Shown here one piece after another: positions 40,864 to 50,171 of a DNA stretch of 64,000 nt (position 1 is its first letter; every line of letters begins with the position of its first letter). The notes under the pieces were generated by a model. The model made no database searches. It saw only the letters and a program-made list of their open reading frames with translations, and had not been told where the DNA came from. The position numbers and the translations under genes are program-made. Where the stretch lies: the NCBI RefSeq assembly GCF_027912495.1, contig NZ_CP115463.1, forward strand, positions 1,573,501-1,637,500, given 5' to 3'. This DNA comes from Caulobacter sp. NIBR1757. Lineage in GTDB: Bacteria > Pseudomonadota > Alphaproteobacteria > Caulobacterales > Caulobacteraceae.

Positions 40864-41622
40864 GTGGTCGATGTTTTTGAAGAGGTCGAGGAGCAGCTCC
40901 GCACCGAGCGTTACCTCGCCCTGGCCAAGCGGGCCGCGCCGTGGGTCGGCGCCCTGGTCGCGACGGTGGTCGTGGTCGTCGGCGGCGGCTGGGGCTGGAC
41001 CACCTACCAGAATTCCCAGGCCGACAAGGCCTCGGTGACGCTCAGCAAGGCCGCCGAGGCCCAGCAGCAGCGCGACGAGTCCGGCGCCTTCGCCAAGTAC
41101 GGTGAAGTCGCCAAGTCCGGCACCGGCCCCTACAAGACCCTGGCCCTGCTCAACCAGGCCGGCATGCGCCTGGACGCCGGCGCCACGGACGAGGCGGTGA
41201 AGCTGTTCGACCAGGCCGCCAAGACCGCGCCGAACGCCATGGTCGCCGACTTCGCCTCGCTGCGCGCCGTCTACGCCCTGCTCGACACGGCCCCGACCGC
41301 CGACCTCGAAAAGCGCATCGCCACCCTCAGCGGCGACAAGCGGCCCTTCCGCATGCAGGCCAAGGAAGCGCTGGCCTTCCTGCGTCTGCGCGACGGCAAG
41401 TTCAAGGACGCCCGGTCGGAGTTTGTCATTCTGCAACAGAATTTCGACTCCACCGAAGGCATGCGTGAGCGGGCCAAGGCGGCGGTGTCGATGATCGACA
41501 GCGGCGGGGCCAAGGCCATGGCCGACGCGGCCAAGCTGGCCGCCACCCTGCCGCCGCCGTCGCAGATGCAGCTGCCGCCTGGCATGCAACTGCCGCCGGA
41601 AGCCGGCGGAGCGCCGCAGTAA
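40864..41622 (+). CDS. YfgM-like TPR membrane protein
   Basis: 252-residue protein anchored by an N-terminal helix (WVGALVATVVVVVGGGWGWT, about residues 27-46) with a periplasmic TPR-like region (YKTLALLNQAGMRLDAGATD, LAFLRLRDGKFKDARSEFVI). The N-terminal VDVFEEVEEQLRTERYLAL matches the YfgM family, an accessory of the Sec translocon that acts with periplasmic chaperones. The last 25 residues are Pro/Met/Gln-rich. The start is GTG. It precedes bamB and der, as yfgM precedes bamB-der in E. coli. Confidence 0.82.
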   Translation: MVDVFEEVEEQLRTERYLALAKRAAPWVGALVATVVVVVGGGWGWTTYQNSQADKASVTLSKAAEAQQQRDESGAFAKYGEVAKSGTGPYKTLALLNQAGMRLDAGATDEAVKLFDQAAKTAPNAMVADFASLRAVYALLDTAPTADLEKRIATLSGDKRPFRMQAKEALAFLRLRDGKFKDARSEFVILQQNFDSTEGMRERAKAAVSMIDSGGAKAMADAAKLAATLPPPSQMQLPPGMQLPPEAGGAPQ

Positions 41623-41744
41623 TGGGCGGGACAGGCGGCGAGGCTCGCCTCAAATCCGCCGTGTCCCTGCTTGATTCCCAAGGCGCGGGGGCGGCGACAG
41701 CCACCTCCGCGCGTTCATCCTCTTCGCCCCGGGTAGGCTCTTCC

Positions 41745-43103
41745 ATGATTGCAAGTCGCGGCTTCCTGACCGCCGTCGTCCTTGGCCTGGCGGTGACCGC
41801 CGCCGGCTGCTCGACCGTGTCCGGCACGGTGGACCGGCTCAATCCCTTCAAGCCGAAGGACGTGAAGGACGAGGCCGCCGACGGCCGGCGCATCTCGGTC
41901 ATCGCCTTCGACGAGAAGGTGGTCGTCGCCGAGGAACTGGCCGGCCAGGACTTCTTCCTGCCGCCGGCCGCCGCCGTGCCGACCTGGCCCAATCCCGGCG
42001 GTCCGGCCGACACCCTGACCGAGAACGTCGAGGCGGCGCCGGCCTTCGACGTCGCCTGGAAGCGCAGCTTCGGCAAGGGCTCCAACGCCAAGGTCCACGT
42101 CACCGCCCCGCCGGTCATGGCCGACGGCAAGGTCTTCGTGATGGACGCCGAAGCCGACGTCGTCGCCCTCGACGCCAGCACCGGCGCCCAGCTTTGGAAG
42201 CAGCGCCTGAAATCCGACAACCGCCGCGACAAGGTCGGCTTCGGCGGCGGTGTCGCCTATGCCAACGGCAAGGTCTACGTCTCGTCGGGCTACCGCTTCG
42301 TCGCCCAGCTGGACGCCAATACCGGCGCTGTCGGCTGGCGCCAGGACGTGGCCTCGCCGATCCATGGCGCGCCCACCGTGCACGGCGGCAAGGTCTTCGC
42401 CATCAGCACCGACAACGAACTGCTGAGCTTCGACACCGCCACCGGCAACCCGACCTGGAACTTCCAGGCCCTGGTCGAGCCGGCCCGCATCCTGTCGGCC
42501 TCCAGCCCGACCGCCGCGGGCGATGTCATCATCGCCGCCTTCGCCTCGGGCGAACTGGTCGCCATGCGCTCGGGCAACGGCAACGACCTGTGGAACAACG
42601 CCCTGTCGCGCGCCAGCCGCACCAACGCCCTGTCGGAAATTCGCGACGTGGCCGGCCGTCCGGTGGTCTTCAAGGGCGACGTCTTCGCCGCCAGCCATTC
42701 GGGCGTGTTCGCCGCCATCGACCTGCGTTCGGGCCAGCCCCGCTGGTCCGTTCCGGTCGCCTCGATCACCACCCCCTGGCCGGCCGGCGACGTGGTCTAC
42801 ATCATCAGCCTGGCCGGCGAGGTGCTCTGCGTTTCCCGCGACAGCGGCAAGGTGCACTGGATCAAGGACCTCAACGCGGGGATCAAGAAGACCAAGGACC
42901 GGAAGCTGTTCTTCGGTCCGATCATGGCCTCCGACCGCCTGATCGTCGTCTCCAGCGACGGCCGCGCCCTGGCCTTGAACCCCAAGACCGGCGAGGTCAC
43001 CAAGACCATCAAGCTGGGCAGTCCGGCCCTGATCACCCCGATGGCGGCGAACGGCATGGTCTATGTCGTCACCGACAAGGCCGAGCTGGTCGCGATCCGC
43101 TAA
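41745..43103 (+). CDS. bamB: Outer membrane assembly lipoprotein BamB
   Basis: Lipoprotein of the BAM complex that folds outer-membrane beta-barrels. The 452 residues start with a lipoprotein signal ending VTAAGCST (Cys near residue 21). The rest is an eight-bladed PQQ-type propeller with repeats such as VVALDASTGAQLWKQRLK, LSFDTATGNPTWNFQ and LAGEVLCVSRDSGKVHW. An upstream in-frame ATG would add 41 Ser/Ala-rich residues and bury the signal, so the ATG at 41745 is chosen. Its neighbours, YfgM-like and der, match the E. coli order. Confidence 0.92.
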   Translation: MIASRGFLTAVVLGLAVTAAGCSTVSGTVDRLNPFKPKDVKDEAADGRRISVIAFDEKVVVAEELAGQDFFLPPAAAVPTWPNPGGPADTLTENVEAAPAFDVAWKRSFGKGSNAKVHVTAPPVMADGKVFVMDAEADVVALDASTGAQLWKQRLKSDNRRDKVGFGGGVAYANGKVYVSSGYRFVAQLDANTGAVGWRQDVASPIHGAPTVHGGKVFAISTDNELLSFDTATGNPTWNFQALVEPARILSASSPTAAGDVIIAAFASGELVAMRSGNGNDLWNNALSRASRTNALSEIRDVAGRPVVFKGDVFAASHSGVFAAIDLRSGQPRWSVPVASITTPWPAGDVVYIISLAGEVLCVSRDSGKVHWIKDLNAGIKKTKDRKLFFGPIMASDRLIVVSSDGRALALNPKTGEVTKTIKLGSPALITPMAANGMVYVVTDKAELVAIR

Positions 43104-43226
43104 ACGTACGGAAAACTTGTAATTTGGCGGTGGTTCTGCCAAGAGCCGCCGCCTCTTTGCATTTTGAACCAGCCCGTCCGACCGCCGGATTGACTTGCTG
43201 TCGTTCCGGAAGGCCCACTAACCGCC

Positions 43227-44774
43227 ATGGCCCTGAAACTCGCAATCGTCGGCCGACCCAACGTCGGCAAGTCCACGCTGTTCAACCGGCTGGCGGGCAA
43301 GAAGCTCGCCATCGTCGACGACCGGCCCGGCGTCACCCGCGACCGCCGCTTTGCCAGCGGCCACATCGGCGACATGAACCTCAGCCTGGTCGACACCGCC
43401 GGCTTCGAGGATGTCGATGACGACACCCTGGAGGCGCGCATGCGCCGCCAGACCGAGCTGGCCATCGACGAGGCCGACGTCTGCCTGTTCCTGATCGACG
43501 CCCGCGAAGGCATCACCCCGCTGGACGAGGTGTTCGCCGAGATCCTGCGTCGCCGCGACAAGCCGGTGCTGGTCGGCGCCAACAAGGCCGAGGGCAAGCA
43601 GGGCGACCCCGGCATCGCCGAGGCCTGGACCCTGGGCTTCGGCGAGCCGATCCCGATCAGCGGTGAGCACGGCGAGGGCATGGCCGACCTCTATGCGGCC
43701 CTCGTCAACATCGCGCCCGAGCACCAGGACGACGACCCGGACGACGAGGGCGACAAGCCCGTCCGCCTGGCCATCGTCGGCCGCCCCAACGCCGGCAAGT
43801 CGACCCTGGTCAACGCCCTCATCGGCGAGGACCGCATGCTGACCGGCCCCGAGGCCGGCATCACCCGCGACTCCATCTCGGTGGAATGGGAGTGGGAGGG
43901 CAAGAAGGTCCGCCTGGTCGATACCGCCGGCCTGCGCAAGAAGGCCAGGATCCAGGAGAAGCTCGAGCAGCTGTCGGTGTCCGACAGCATCCGCACGATC
44001 GTCTATGCCGAAGTCGTCCTGCTGGTCATGGACGCCACCCATCCCTTCGAGGTGCAGGACCTGCAGCTGGCCGACCTGGTCGAGCGGGAAGGCCGCTCGC
44101 TGGTCTTCGTGCTGGCCAAGTGGGACCTGGTCGAGGACCAGGCCGAAACCCTGAAGAATTTCAAGGAACACGCCGAGCGCATGCTGCCCCAGGTGCGCGG
44201 CGCGCCGGTCGTGGCCCTCTCGGCGGAGACCGGTTTCGGCCTCGACAAGCTGATGCCAGCTGTCATCAAGACCTACACCAACTGGTCGACCAAGGTGAAA
44301 ACCCGCGACCTCAACGACTGGCTGGCCATGGCCATCCAGCGTCACCCGCCGCCCGCCGTCAACGGCAAGCGCATCAAGCCGAAATACGTCGCCCAGACCA
44401 AGGCCCGGCCGCCGACATTCGTGATGTTCTCCAGCCGCGCCAGCCAGATGCCCGAGCATTACCGGCGCTATCTGATCAATTCGATCCGGGAGAGCTTCGA
44501 CCTGCCGGGCGTGCCGATCCGCATCACCATCAAATCGGGCGCCAACCCCTATGCCGACGCCGATGGCGACAAGCGGCCGATGGGCTCGGGCACCAAGCGC
44601 GGCCCGCGCGAGAAGCCCAAGAAGCTGGGCGTCAGCGAGAACGCCAAGGAAGCCAAGCAGGCGCGGGTCAAGAAGGCCAACAAGGCCAAGCGCCAGGCCA
44701 AGGAGGCGGCCAACCCCGTCGCCGCCAAGCCGGTGATCCGCTCGCGCACCCAGAAGCCCGGCCGTCTGAAGTAG
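43227..44774 (+). CDS. der: Ribosome biogenesis GTPase Der (EngA)
   Basis: Double-GTPase needed for 50S maturation, 515 residues. G1 motifs are GRPNVGKSTLFN (about residues 9-20) and GRPNAGKSTLVN (about 184-195); G3 motifs are DTAGFED and DTAGLRK; G4-like motifs are GANKAEG and LAKWDL. A C-terminal KH-like domain (about 355-440) is followed by a long Lys-rich tail (about 440-515) that is longer than in E. coli. Confidence 0.97.
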   Translation: MALKLAIVGRPNVGKSTLFNRLAGKKLAIVDDRPGVTRDRRFASGHIGDMNLSLVDTAGFEDVDDDTLEARMRRQTELAIDEADVCLFLIDAREGITPLDEVFAEILRRRDKPVLVGANKAEGKQGDPGIAEAWTLGFGEPIPISGEHGEGMADLYAALVNIAPEHQDDDPDDEGDKPVRLAIVGRPNAGKSTLVNALIGEDRMLTGPEAGITRDSISVEWEWEGKKVRLVDTAGLRKKARIQEKLEQLSVSDSIRTIVYAEVVLLVMDATHPFEVQDLQLADLVEREGRSLVFVLAKWDLVEDQAETLKNFKEHAERMLPQVRGAPVVALSAETGFGLDKLMPAVIKTYTNWSTKVKTRDLNDWLAMAIQRHPPPAVNGKRIKPKYVAQTKARPPTFVMFSSRASQMPEHYRRYLINSIRESFDLPGVPIRITIKSGANPYADADGDKRPMGSGTKRGPREKPKKLGVSENAKEAKQARVKKANKAKRQAKEAANPVAAKPVIRSRTQKPGRLK

Positions 44775-44781
44775 AGGCGCC

Positions 44782-45501
44782 TCAGGTCGCCTTGAAGACC
44801 ACCGTCTCGGGAATGGCCGGCAGGTCTGCCTTCTGCGCCAGCTCGACGAAGAGCGGCCCCAGCGCCGAGGGCTCCGGCAGGTCCAGCGGATCCTCGCCCG
44901 GGAAGGCTTCGGCCCGCATGCGGGTCCGCACCGCGCCCGGATCCAGCAGGATGGCGCGAATGGCCGTCTGCTCCAGCTCGTCGCCCCAGCATTTCACCAG
45001 CGCCTCCATGCCGGCCTTGCTGGCCGCGTAGGGGGCCCAGAAGGCCTTGGGGCGGGCCACCCGGCCGGTTGTCACGAAGATGGCCCGGCCCATGTCGGAG
45101 GCCCTCAGCAACGGCTCGAACGAGCGGATCAGCCGCCATGTGGCGGTGAGGTTGACCGCGATGGTCTGGTCCCAGCTCTTGGGCTCGACATGGCCGGTCG
45201 GCGACAGGCCGCCCAGCACGCCGGCGGCATGCACCACGATGTCCAGCCTTCCGAACCGTTCGAACAGATGGCCGCCCAGCGGATCGAGGCCTTCGGGCTG
45301 GCGCAGATCGATCGGAACCAGCGTGGCGCGCTGACCCGTGCTGGTGAAGATGGTGTCGTCGAGCGCTTCCAGGGCCCCCTGTGTGCGGCCGAGCGCGATG
45401 ACATGGGCGCCGGCCTGGGCCAGCGCGATGGCGGCGGCCTGGCCGATGCCGCGGGTGGCGCCGGTGACCAGCGCGATCTTGTCCTGGAGCGGAAGAGTCA
45501 T
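44782..45501 (-). CDS. Short-chain dehydrogenase/reductase
   Basis: NAD(P)-dependent oxidoreductase of 239 residues. The cofactor motif is ALVTGATRGIGQAAAIALAQ (about residues 10-29), and the catalytic Tyr-x3-Lys occurs in YAASKAGMEALVK (about 157-169), with HAAGVLGG near 91. The C-terminal ILLDPGAVRTRMRAEAFPGE fits the family. The substrate is not predictable. It converges on der with a 7-bp gap and shares its strand with the next transporter gene. Confidence 0.9.
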   Translation of the reverse strand: MTLPLQDKIALVTGATRGIGQAAAIALAQAGAHVIALGRTQGALEALDDTIFTSTGQRATLVPIDLRQPEGLDPLGGHLFERFGRLDIVVHAAGVLGGLSPTGHVEPKSWDQTIAVNLTATWRLIRSFEPLLRASDMGRAIFVTTGRVARPKAFWAPYAASKAGMEALVKCWGDELEQTAIRAILLDPGAVRTRMRAEAFPGEDPLDLPEPSALGPLFVELAQKADLPAIPETVVFKAT

Positions 45502-45532
45502 GGCCGGCTGTCTAGCGGATTTGGCCTTGAAG

Positions 45533-46495
45533 TCACGCCTCTTCCGGCCGTTCGGCGTATCGCCGCGCCAGCCAGGCGCAGGCCAGCAGCTGCAGCTGGT
45601 GGAAGATCATCAGCGGCACGATCATCACCCCGGCCACGGCCGGCGCGAACAGGATGGCGGCCATCGGCGCGCCGGTGACGAGACTCTTCTTGGAGCCGCA
45701 GAAGGTCAGGACGATGCGGTCGGCCATGGAAAAGCCGAGCCGCTTGCCGAGCAGGCTGGAGAGGGCCAGCACCAGGACCAGCAGGCCGGCGCAGAGCAGG
45801 GTGACGACGATCAGCTCCGGCGCCGACACCCGCGTCCAGACTCCCTCGACCACGGCATGGCTGAACGCGGCGTAGACCACCAGCAGGATCGAGCCGCGAT
45901 CGACATAGGAGACGAGTTGCTTTTGGCGTTCAAGGACCGGCGCGACCCAGGTGCGCAGGAGCTGGCCGGCAATGAACGGGGCCAGCAGCTGCAGGGCGAT
46001 GTCGGTCGCGGCCTCCAGGCCGGGCCCCGTCCCCTGCGCATGCATGGTCAGGCCGACCAGCAGCGGCGTCACCGCCATGCCCAGCAGGTTGGAGGCCGAG
46101 GCCGCGCAGACGGCGGCGGCGACATTGCCGCGCGCCAGGGCGGTGAAGGCGATCGACGATTGCACGGTCGAGGGCAGGCAGCAGAGGAATAGCAGGCCGA
46201 GCGCCAGCGGCGCTGGCAGGATCGAGGTTGGGATCAGGCCCATGGCCAGGCCCAGCAGCGGGAACAGCACGAAGCTGACTCCCAGCACCGCCAGGTGCAG
46301 CCGCCAGTGGGTGACGCCGGCGATCACCGCCTCGCGCGACAGCTTGGCCCCGTGCAGGAAGAACAGCAGGGCGACGACGCCCTTGGTCACCGGCGACAGC
46401 AGGTCGGACGCCACCCCCCGCGCCGGCGCCAGCGAGGCGAGCACCACAACCGCCAGCAGCGCCAGCATGTAGGGATCGAGGCGAAAGCTCTTCAT
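45533..46495 (-). CDS. Bile acid:sodium symporter-like transporter
   Basis: 320-residue integral membrane protein with about ten hydrophobic helices, of the SBF-like (YfeH) group. Signatures include GVVALLFFLHGAKLSREAVI (about residues 39-58), CCLPSTVQSSIAFTALARGN (about 106-125), AVCAASASNLLGMAVTP and FCGSKKSLVTGAPMA near residue 268. The natural substrate of this group is mostly unknown. It lies 31 bp upstream of the short-chain dehydrogenase gene on the same strand. Confidence 0.88.
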   Translation of the reverse strand: MKSFRLDPYMLALLAVVVLASLAPARGVASDLLSPVTKGVVALLFFLHGAKLSREAVIAGVTHWRLHLAVLGVSFVLFPLLGLAMGLIPTSILPAPLALGLLFLCCLPSTVQSSIAFTALARGNVAAAVCAASASNLLGMAVTPLLVGLTMHAQGTGPGLEAATDIALQLLAPFIAGQLLRTWVAPVLERQKQLVSYVDRGSILLVVYAAFSHAVVEGVWTRVSAPELIVVTLLCAGLLVLVLALSSLLGKRLGFSMADRIVLTFCGSKKSLVTGAPMAAILFAPAVAGVMIVPLMIFHQLQLLACAWLARRYAERPEEA

Positions 46496-46566
46496 CGGCT
46501 GTTCACGGTGGCTGTTGTGTCCTCGAGGCCGAAAATCCGCGTTCTGTCGGAAACCTGACGGAAAGC

Positions 46567-46592
46567 GGAAACCTGTATCGTCGTGGGGCGTT
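46567..46592 (+). promoter_or_regulatory. EcfG-like promoter of the response regulator gene
   Basis: GGAAA, 17 bases, then CGTT: one base off the GGAAC-N16/17-CGTT pattern used by the alphaproteobacterial general-stress sigma factor EcfG. It ends 31 bp before the ATG of the single-domain receiver gene. A GAAGGAG ribosome binding site follows at about 46601-46607. Confidence 0.55.
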
Positions 46593-46623
46593 AGCCGGGT
46601 CGAAGGAGTTAGATACGGTCGCG

Positions 46624-47025
46624 ATGACAGCCCGAGTGTTGATTGTCGAGGATGAAATCCTCACCGCCATGGAACTGGAAGCCGTGTTGAGCGAGCGTGG
46701 GTTCGAGGTCGTGGGCATCGCCCAGGACGCCGCCTCCGCCCGGGCGTTGGCGGCTGGTTGCCGGATTGACGTCGCCTTGGTGGACGTGAACCTGCGCGAC
46801 GGCCGCACCGGCGTCAGCCTCGGCGCCGAACTGGCCCGCGATCGGTCGGCCAAGGTCATCTACCTCACCGCCCACCCGCTGCCCTCGCATGAGCGCCCGG
46901 CCGGCGTCGTCGGCCTGCTGACCAAGCCCAGCGACGAAACCTCGGTCGTCTCGGCCCTCGACTACGCCCTGTGCCGTCACGAGAACCTGCTGCCCCCGCC
47001 GCCGGCGCTTCAGCTGTTCCACTAG
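46624..47025 (+). CDS. Single-domain response regulator
   Basis: 133-residue receiver without an output domain. The acidic pocket is VLIVEDEILTAMELE (about residues 5-19), the phosphoacceptor is Asp in VALVDVNLRDGRTG (about 51-64), the Thr switch is VIYLTAHP, and the Lys is in LLTKPSDE near residue 100. The sequence resembles receivers that pair with HWE-family kinases. It converges on such a kinase gene, with 67 bp and a hairpin between the stops. An EcfG-like promoter suggests a stress-response role. Confidence 0.85.
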   Translation: MTARVLIVEDEILTAMELEAVLSERGFEVVGIAQDAASARALAAGCRIDVALVDVNLRDGRTGVSLGAELARDRSAKVIYLTAHPLPSHERPAGVVGLLTKPSDETSVVSALDYALCRHENLLPPPPALQLFH

Positions 47026-47035
47026 CCCTCAACGC

Positions 47036-47066
47036 CGTCATCCTCGGGCTTGTCCCGAGGATGACG
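47036..47066. repeat. 13-bp inverted repeat between converging genes
   Basis: CGTCATCCTCGGG-CTTGT-CCCGAGGATGACG, a perfect 13-bp stem with a 5-nt loop. No T-run follows. The end sequences CGTCATCC/GGATGACG match the ends of the repeats at 4114 and 24891, so it may be a shorter relative. It could also terminate both converging transcripts. Confidence 0.65.
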
Positions 47067-47092
47067 ACGGTGGGGGAGGGGACGCGCGCGGC

Positions 47093-48577
47093 CTACTTCC
47101 CGCGGTTCAAGCTCGCCAGCGGCAGCGCCAACGTCACCGCCAGGCCCTCCGGTCGCCAGTCGCGGCTCAGCTTGCCGCCCAGCTGCGTCTCGACGCTCAG
47201 CTTCGACAACGTCGAGCCGAACCCCTCGGTCATCGCCGCCCCCTTGATCCGCGGGCCGCCGGTCTCGGCCCATTCGACGATCAGGTCGAGCCTGGTCCGC
47301 CGGCAGGTGATGGTCACCCGGCCTTCGGGCTTCGAGAAGCCGCCGTACTTGGCGGCGTTGGTCGCCAGCTCGTGGAAGATCAGCGCCAGGGGCGTCGCCG
47401 CCTGGTCGTCGATCTCGGCCTCGTCGCCGACAATCCTCACCCGCTCGGGGTCGTCGGTGCCGTAGGGCTTCAACAGCTCGGTCAGCAGTTCCGACAGCCG
47501 CGTCGATCGCGCCGCCTGGCCGGCCACCGCGTGCGGCCGCACGAAGTCATGGGCCCGACCGAGCGAGACGATCCGCTCGCGCAGGTCCTTGGCGAACCCC
47601 GCCGCGTCCGGAAACCGCCGCGCCGACAGGGCGACCAGGCCGGAGATGACCGAAAAGATGTTCTTGATCCGGTGGCTGAGCTCGCGGCTCAGCAGCGTCT
47701 CCGCCTCGGCCATGCGCTTGTGATCGTGGATGTCGGTGCAGGTGCCGAACCAGCGGGTGATGGCTCCGCCGGCGTCCCGCACGGCCCGGGCCCGGCCGAG
47801 GGTCCAGCGGTACTCGCCGCTGTGATGGCGCAGGCGGTATTCGACCTCGTAGGGTTCGCCGCTGTCCAGCGACCTGCGCCAGGCCGCCCAGGCCCGCGCC
47901 TGGTCGTCGGGATGGAACATGCCGTTCCAGCCCTCGCCATCGGTCGAACCGGCCGGCACGCCGGTGAACTCGTACCAGCGGGCATTGTAGTAGTCGTGAT
48001 GGCCGTCGGGCCGCGTCGACCAGAGCATCTGCGGCATGCTGTCGGCCATGGCCCGGAACTGCGTCTCGCGCTCGACCCGCCAGGCCAGCGCCTGGCGCAG
48101 GTCCAGCAGGCTCATGACCTGCCGCGCCAGGCTCTGCAGCGCCTTGCCCTGGCCGGCCGTCAGCCCGCCCGGCCGCGCCTCCCGGTCCAGCACGCAGAGG
48201 GTTCCCAACGCCTCGCCGGTCTGGCTGCGGAGCAGCGCGCCGGCGTAGAAGCGGAAATGCTCGGGGCCAGTGACCAACGGCCCGTCGGCGAAGCGCGGGT
48301 CCTCGGCCATGTCGGTGACCTGGTACAACGGCTGGTCCTGGGCGATGGCGTGGGTGCAGACCGAGATGTCGCGGGGGGTCTGGGGCGGGTCGAAACCGCA
48401 GGTCGACTTGAACCACTGCCGGTCCCTGTCGACGAGGCTGATGAGCGCCACCGGCGCCTCGCAGATCTGTGCGGCCAGCGCCGTCAGATCGTCGAAAGCC
48501 TGCTCCGGACCGGTGTCCAGAATCCGGTAGCTGTCCAAAGCGTTCAGCCGCCGGATTTCGTCCTGATCATCGATCAT
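47093..48577 (-). CDS. GAF-PAS-HWE sensor histidine kinase
   Basis: Soluble 494-residue kinase. Order: GAF (about residues 20-165; FDDLTALAAQICEAPVALIS, VCTHAIAQDQPLYQV), PAS with PAC (about 170-300; MPQMLWSTRPDGHHDYYNAR, FHPDDQARAWAAWRRSL), then the HWE/HisKA_2 core with phospho-acceptor His in LSRELSHRIKNIFSVISG (about residue 303), and the ATPase half with HELATNAAKYGGFS (about 402-415). HWE kinases commonly feed the PhyR general-stress pathway or blue-light signalling. The GAF/PAS ligand is unknown, and no LOV Cys motif is seen. Its 3' end faces the single-domain receiver gene. Confidence 0.9.
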   Translation of the reverse strand: MIDDQDEIRRLNALDSYRILDTGPEQAFDDLTALAAQICEAPVALISLVDRDRQWFKSTCGFDPPQTPRDISVCTHAIAQDQPLYQVTDMAEDPRFADGPLVTGPEHFRFYAGALLRSQTGEALGTLCVLDREARPGGLTAGQGKALQSLARQVMSLLDLRQALAWRVERETQFRAMADSMPQMLWSTRPDGHHDYYNARWYEFTGVPAGSTDGEGWNGMFHPDDQARAWAAWRRSLDSGEPYEVEYRLRHHSGEYRWTLGRARAVRDAGGAITRWFGTCTDIHDHKRMAEAETLLSRELSHRIKNIFSVISGLVALSARRFPDAAGFAKDLRERIVSLGRAHDFVRPHAVAGQAARSTRLSELLTELLKPYGTDDPERVRIVGDEAEIDDQAATPLALIFHELATNAAKYGGFSKPEGRVTITCRRTRLDLIVEWAETGGPRIKGAAMTEGFGSTLSKLSVETQLGGKLSRDWRPEGLAVTLALPLASLNRGK

Positions 48578-48680
48578 GCGGCCTCAAAGCGCGTCTCCTC
48601 GAAGCGATAGAATACGCTGGGCCGCCCGAGGTTGCGTGCCGGAGTTCCCTTGATGGAACTTTTGTCGCGGGCCCTGTGCG

Positions 48681-50171
48681 CTAGGCGCTGACCAGGAACG
48701 ACAGCTGGCGGCCGCCGTCGGCGTCGGCCTGCGCCAGCTCGCGATCAGTCAGGCGGGTGGGGTAGTCACCGGTGAAATAGTGGTCGGTGAACTGCGGGTT
48801 GACCGGGTCGCGTGCTCCGACGCCGAGCGCCTCGTACAGGCCCTCGACGCTGAGGAAGCCCAGCGAATCCACTTCCAGGAACCTGGCCATCTCTTCCAGC
48901 GATTGGGTCGCCGCCAGCAGCTTGTCCCGCTCCGGCATGTCGATGCCGTAGAAGTCCGGCCATTTGATCGGCGGCGAGGCGCTGCGCAGGTGCACCTCCC
49001 TGGCGCCGGCCTCGCGGACCATGCGAACGATCTTGCGGCTGGTGGTGCCCCGCACGATAGAATCGTCGATCAACACCACCCGCTTGCCTTCGATGACGGC
49101 GCGATTGGGGCTGTGCTTCATGCGCACGCCCAGCTCCCGCACCCCTTGCGTCGGCTGGATGAAGGTGCGGCCGACATAGTGGTTGCGGATGATGCCCATC
49201 TCGAAGGGCACGCCGCTCTGCTGGGAATAGCCGATCGCCGCCGGCACGCCGCTGTCGGGCACCGGCACCACGACGTCGGCGTCCGGGCCGCTTTCGATGG
49301 CCAGGCGGGCGCCCATCTTCTTGCGCACGTCATAGACCGAGCGGCCGTCGACGACGCTGTCGGGTCGGGCGAAGTAGACCAGTTCGAAGACGCAGGGCCG
49401 GGCGCGCACCGCCGGGAAGGGCCGCAGGGACTCGATGCCGGTGTCGTCGATGATGACCATCTCGCCGTGCTGGATGTCGCGCACGAAGCGGGCGCCGATC
49501 ATGTCCAGCGCGCAGGTCTCGGAGGCCAAGACCGGCTTGCCGGCCAGGTCGCCCAGCACCAGCGGCCGGATGCCCAGCGGGTCACGCACCCCGATCAGCT
49601 TTTTGTTGGTCAGGGCGATCAGGGCGTAGCCGCCTTCGATCTGGCTGATGGCGTCGATGAAGCGGTCGACGAAGCGCGCCTTCCGGCTGCGGGCCAGCAG
49701 GTGGAGGATGACCTCGCTGTCGCTGGTCGACTGGAAGATGGCCCCGTCGCTGACCAGGCGGTCGCGCAGGGTGTGAAAGTTGGTCAGGTTGCCGTTGTGG
49801 GCCAGGGCGACGCCGCCGGCCTCCAGGTCGGCGAACATCGGCTGCACGTTGCGGAAGGCGCTGCCGCCGGCCGTGGAATAGCGGGTATGGCCGATGGCGC
49901 ACTTGCCGGGCAGCCGCTCGACGAGATCCTGGCCGGTGAAGGCGTCGCCGACCCGCCCGACGTGGCGCTCGGTATAGAAGCGTTCGCCGTCGAAGGCGGC
50001 GATGCCACAGGCCTCCTGGCCCCGGTGCTGCAGGGCGTGCAGGCCGAGCGCCGCGACCGCCGAGGCCTCGGCCACGCCATAGACGCCGAACACCCCGCAT
50101 TCGAGGCGCAGTTGGTCGTCGTCGGGGTCGCGGTGATCGGCCGGGTTCCAGACGGGGCTCGAGGGGGTCAT
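48681..50171 (-). CDS. purF: Amidophosphoribosyltransferase
   Basis: First committed enzyme of purine synthesis, making phosphoribosylamine from PRPP and glutamine. The 496 residues fit. The N-terminal nucleophile Cys lies in LRLECGVFGVYG (about residue 25), with LHALQHRGQEACGI near 45 and GHTRYSTAGGSAF near 95. The PRPP site is VVLIDDSIVRGTTSRKIV near 360. The ATG overlaps the upstream cvpA stop, forming radA-cvpA-purF. Confidence 0.97.
   Translation of the reverse strand: MTPSSPVWNPADHRDPDDDQLRLECGVFGVYGVAEASAVAALGLHALQHRGQEACGIAAFDGERFYTERHVGRVGDAFTGQDLVERLPGKCAIGHTRYSTAGGSAFRNVQPMFADLEAGGVALAHNGNLTNFHTLRDRLVSDGAIFQSTSDSEVILHLLARSRKARFVDRFIDAISQIEGGYALIALTNKKLIGVRDPLGIRPLVLGDLAGKPVLASETCALDMIGARFVRDIQHGEMVIIDDTGIESLRPFPAVRARPCVFELVYFARPDSVVDGRSVYDVRKKMGARLAIESGPDADVVVPVPDSGVPAAIGYSQQSGVPFEMGIIRNHYVGRTFIQPTQGVRELGVRMKHSPNRAVIEGKRVVLIDDSIVRGTTSRKIVRMVREAGAREVHLRSASPPIKWPDFYGIDMPERDKLLAATQSLEEMARFLEVDSLGFLSVEGLYEALGVGARDPVNPQFTDHYFTGDYPTRLTDRELAQADADGGRQLSFLVSA

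Noticed and set aside
43104..43170. Terminator-like hairpin after bamB
   Set aside because: The GGCGG/CCGCC stem needs a bulge and the T-rich tail is separated from it, so support is too weak.
48644..48661. AGTTCC-N6-GGAACT inverted repeat downstream of the kinase start as an EcfG promoter
   Set aside because: A GGAAC element exists on the minus strand, but no CGTT follows at 16-17 bp, so it is not called.
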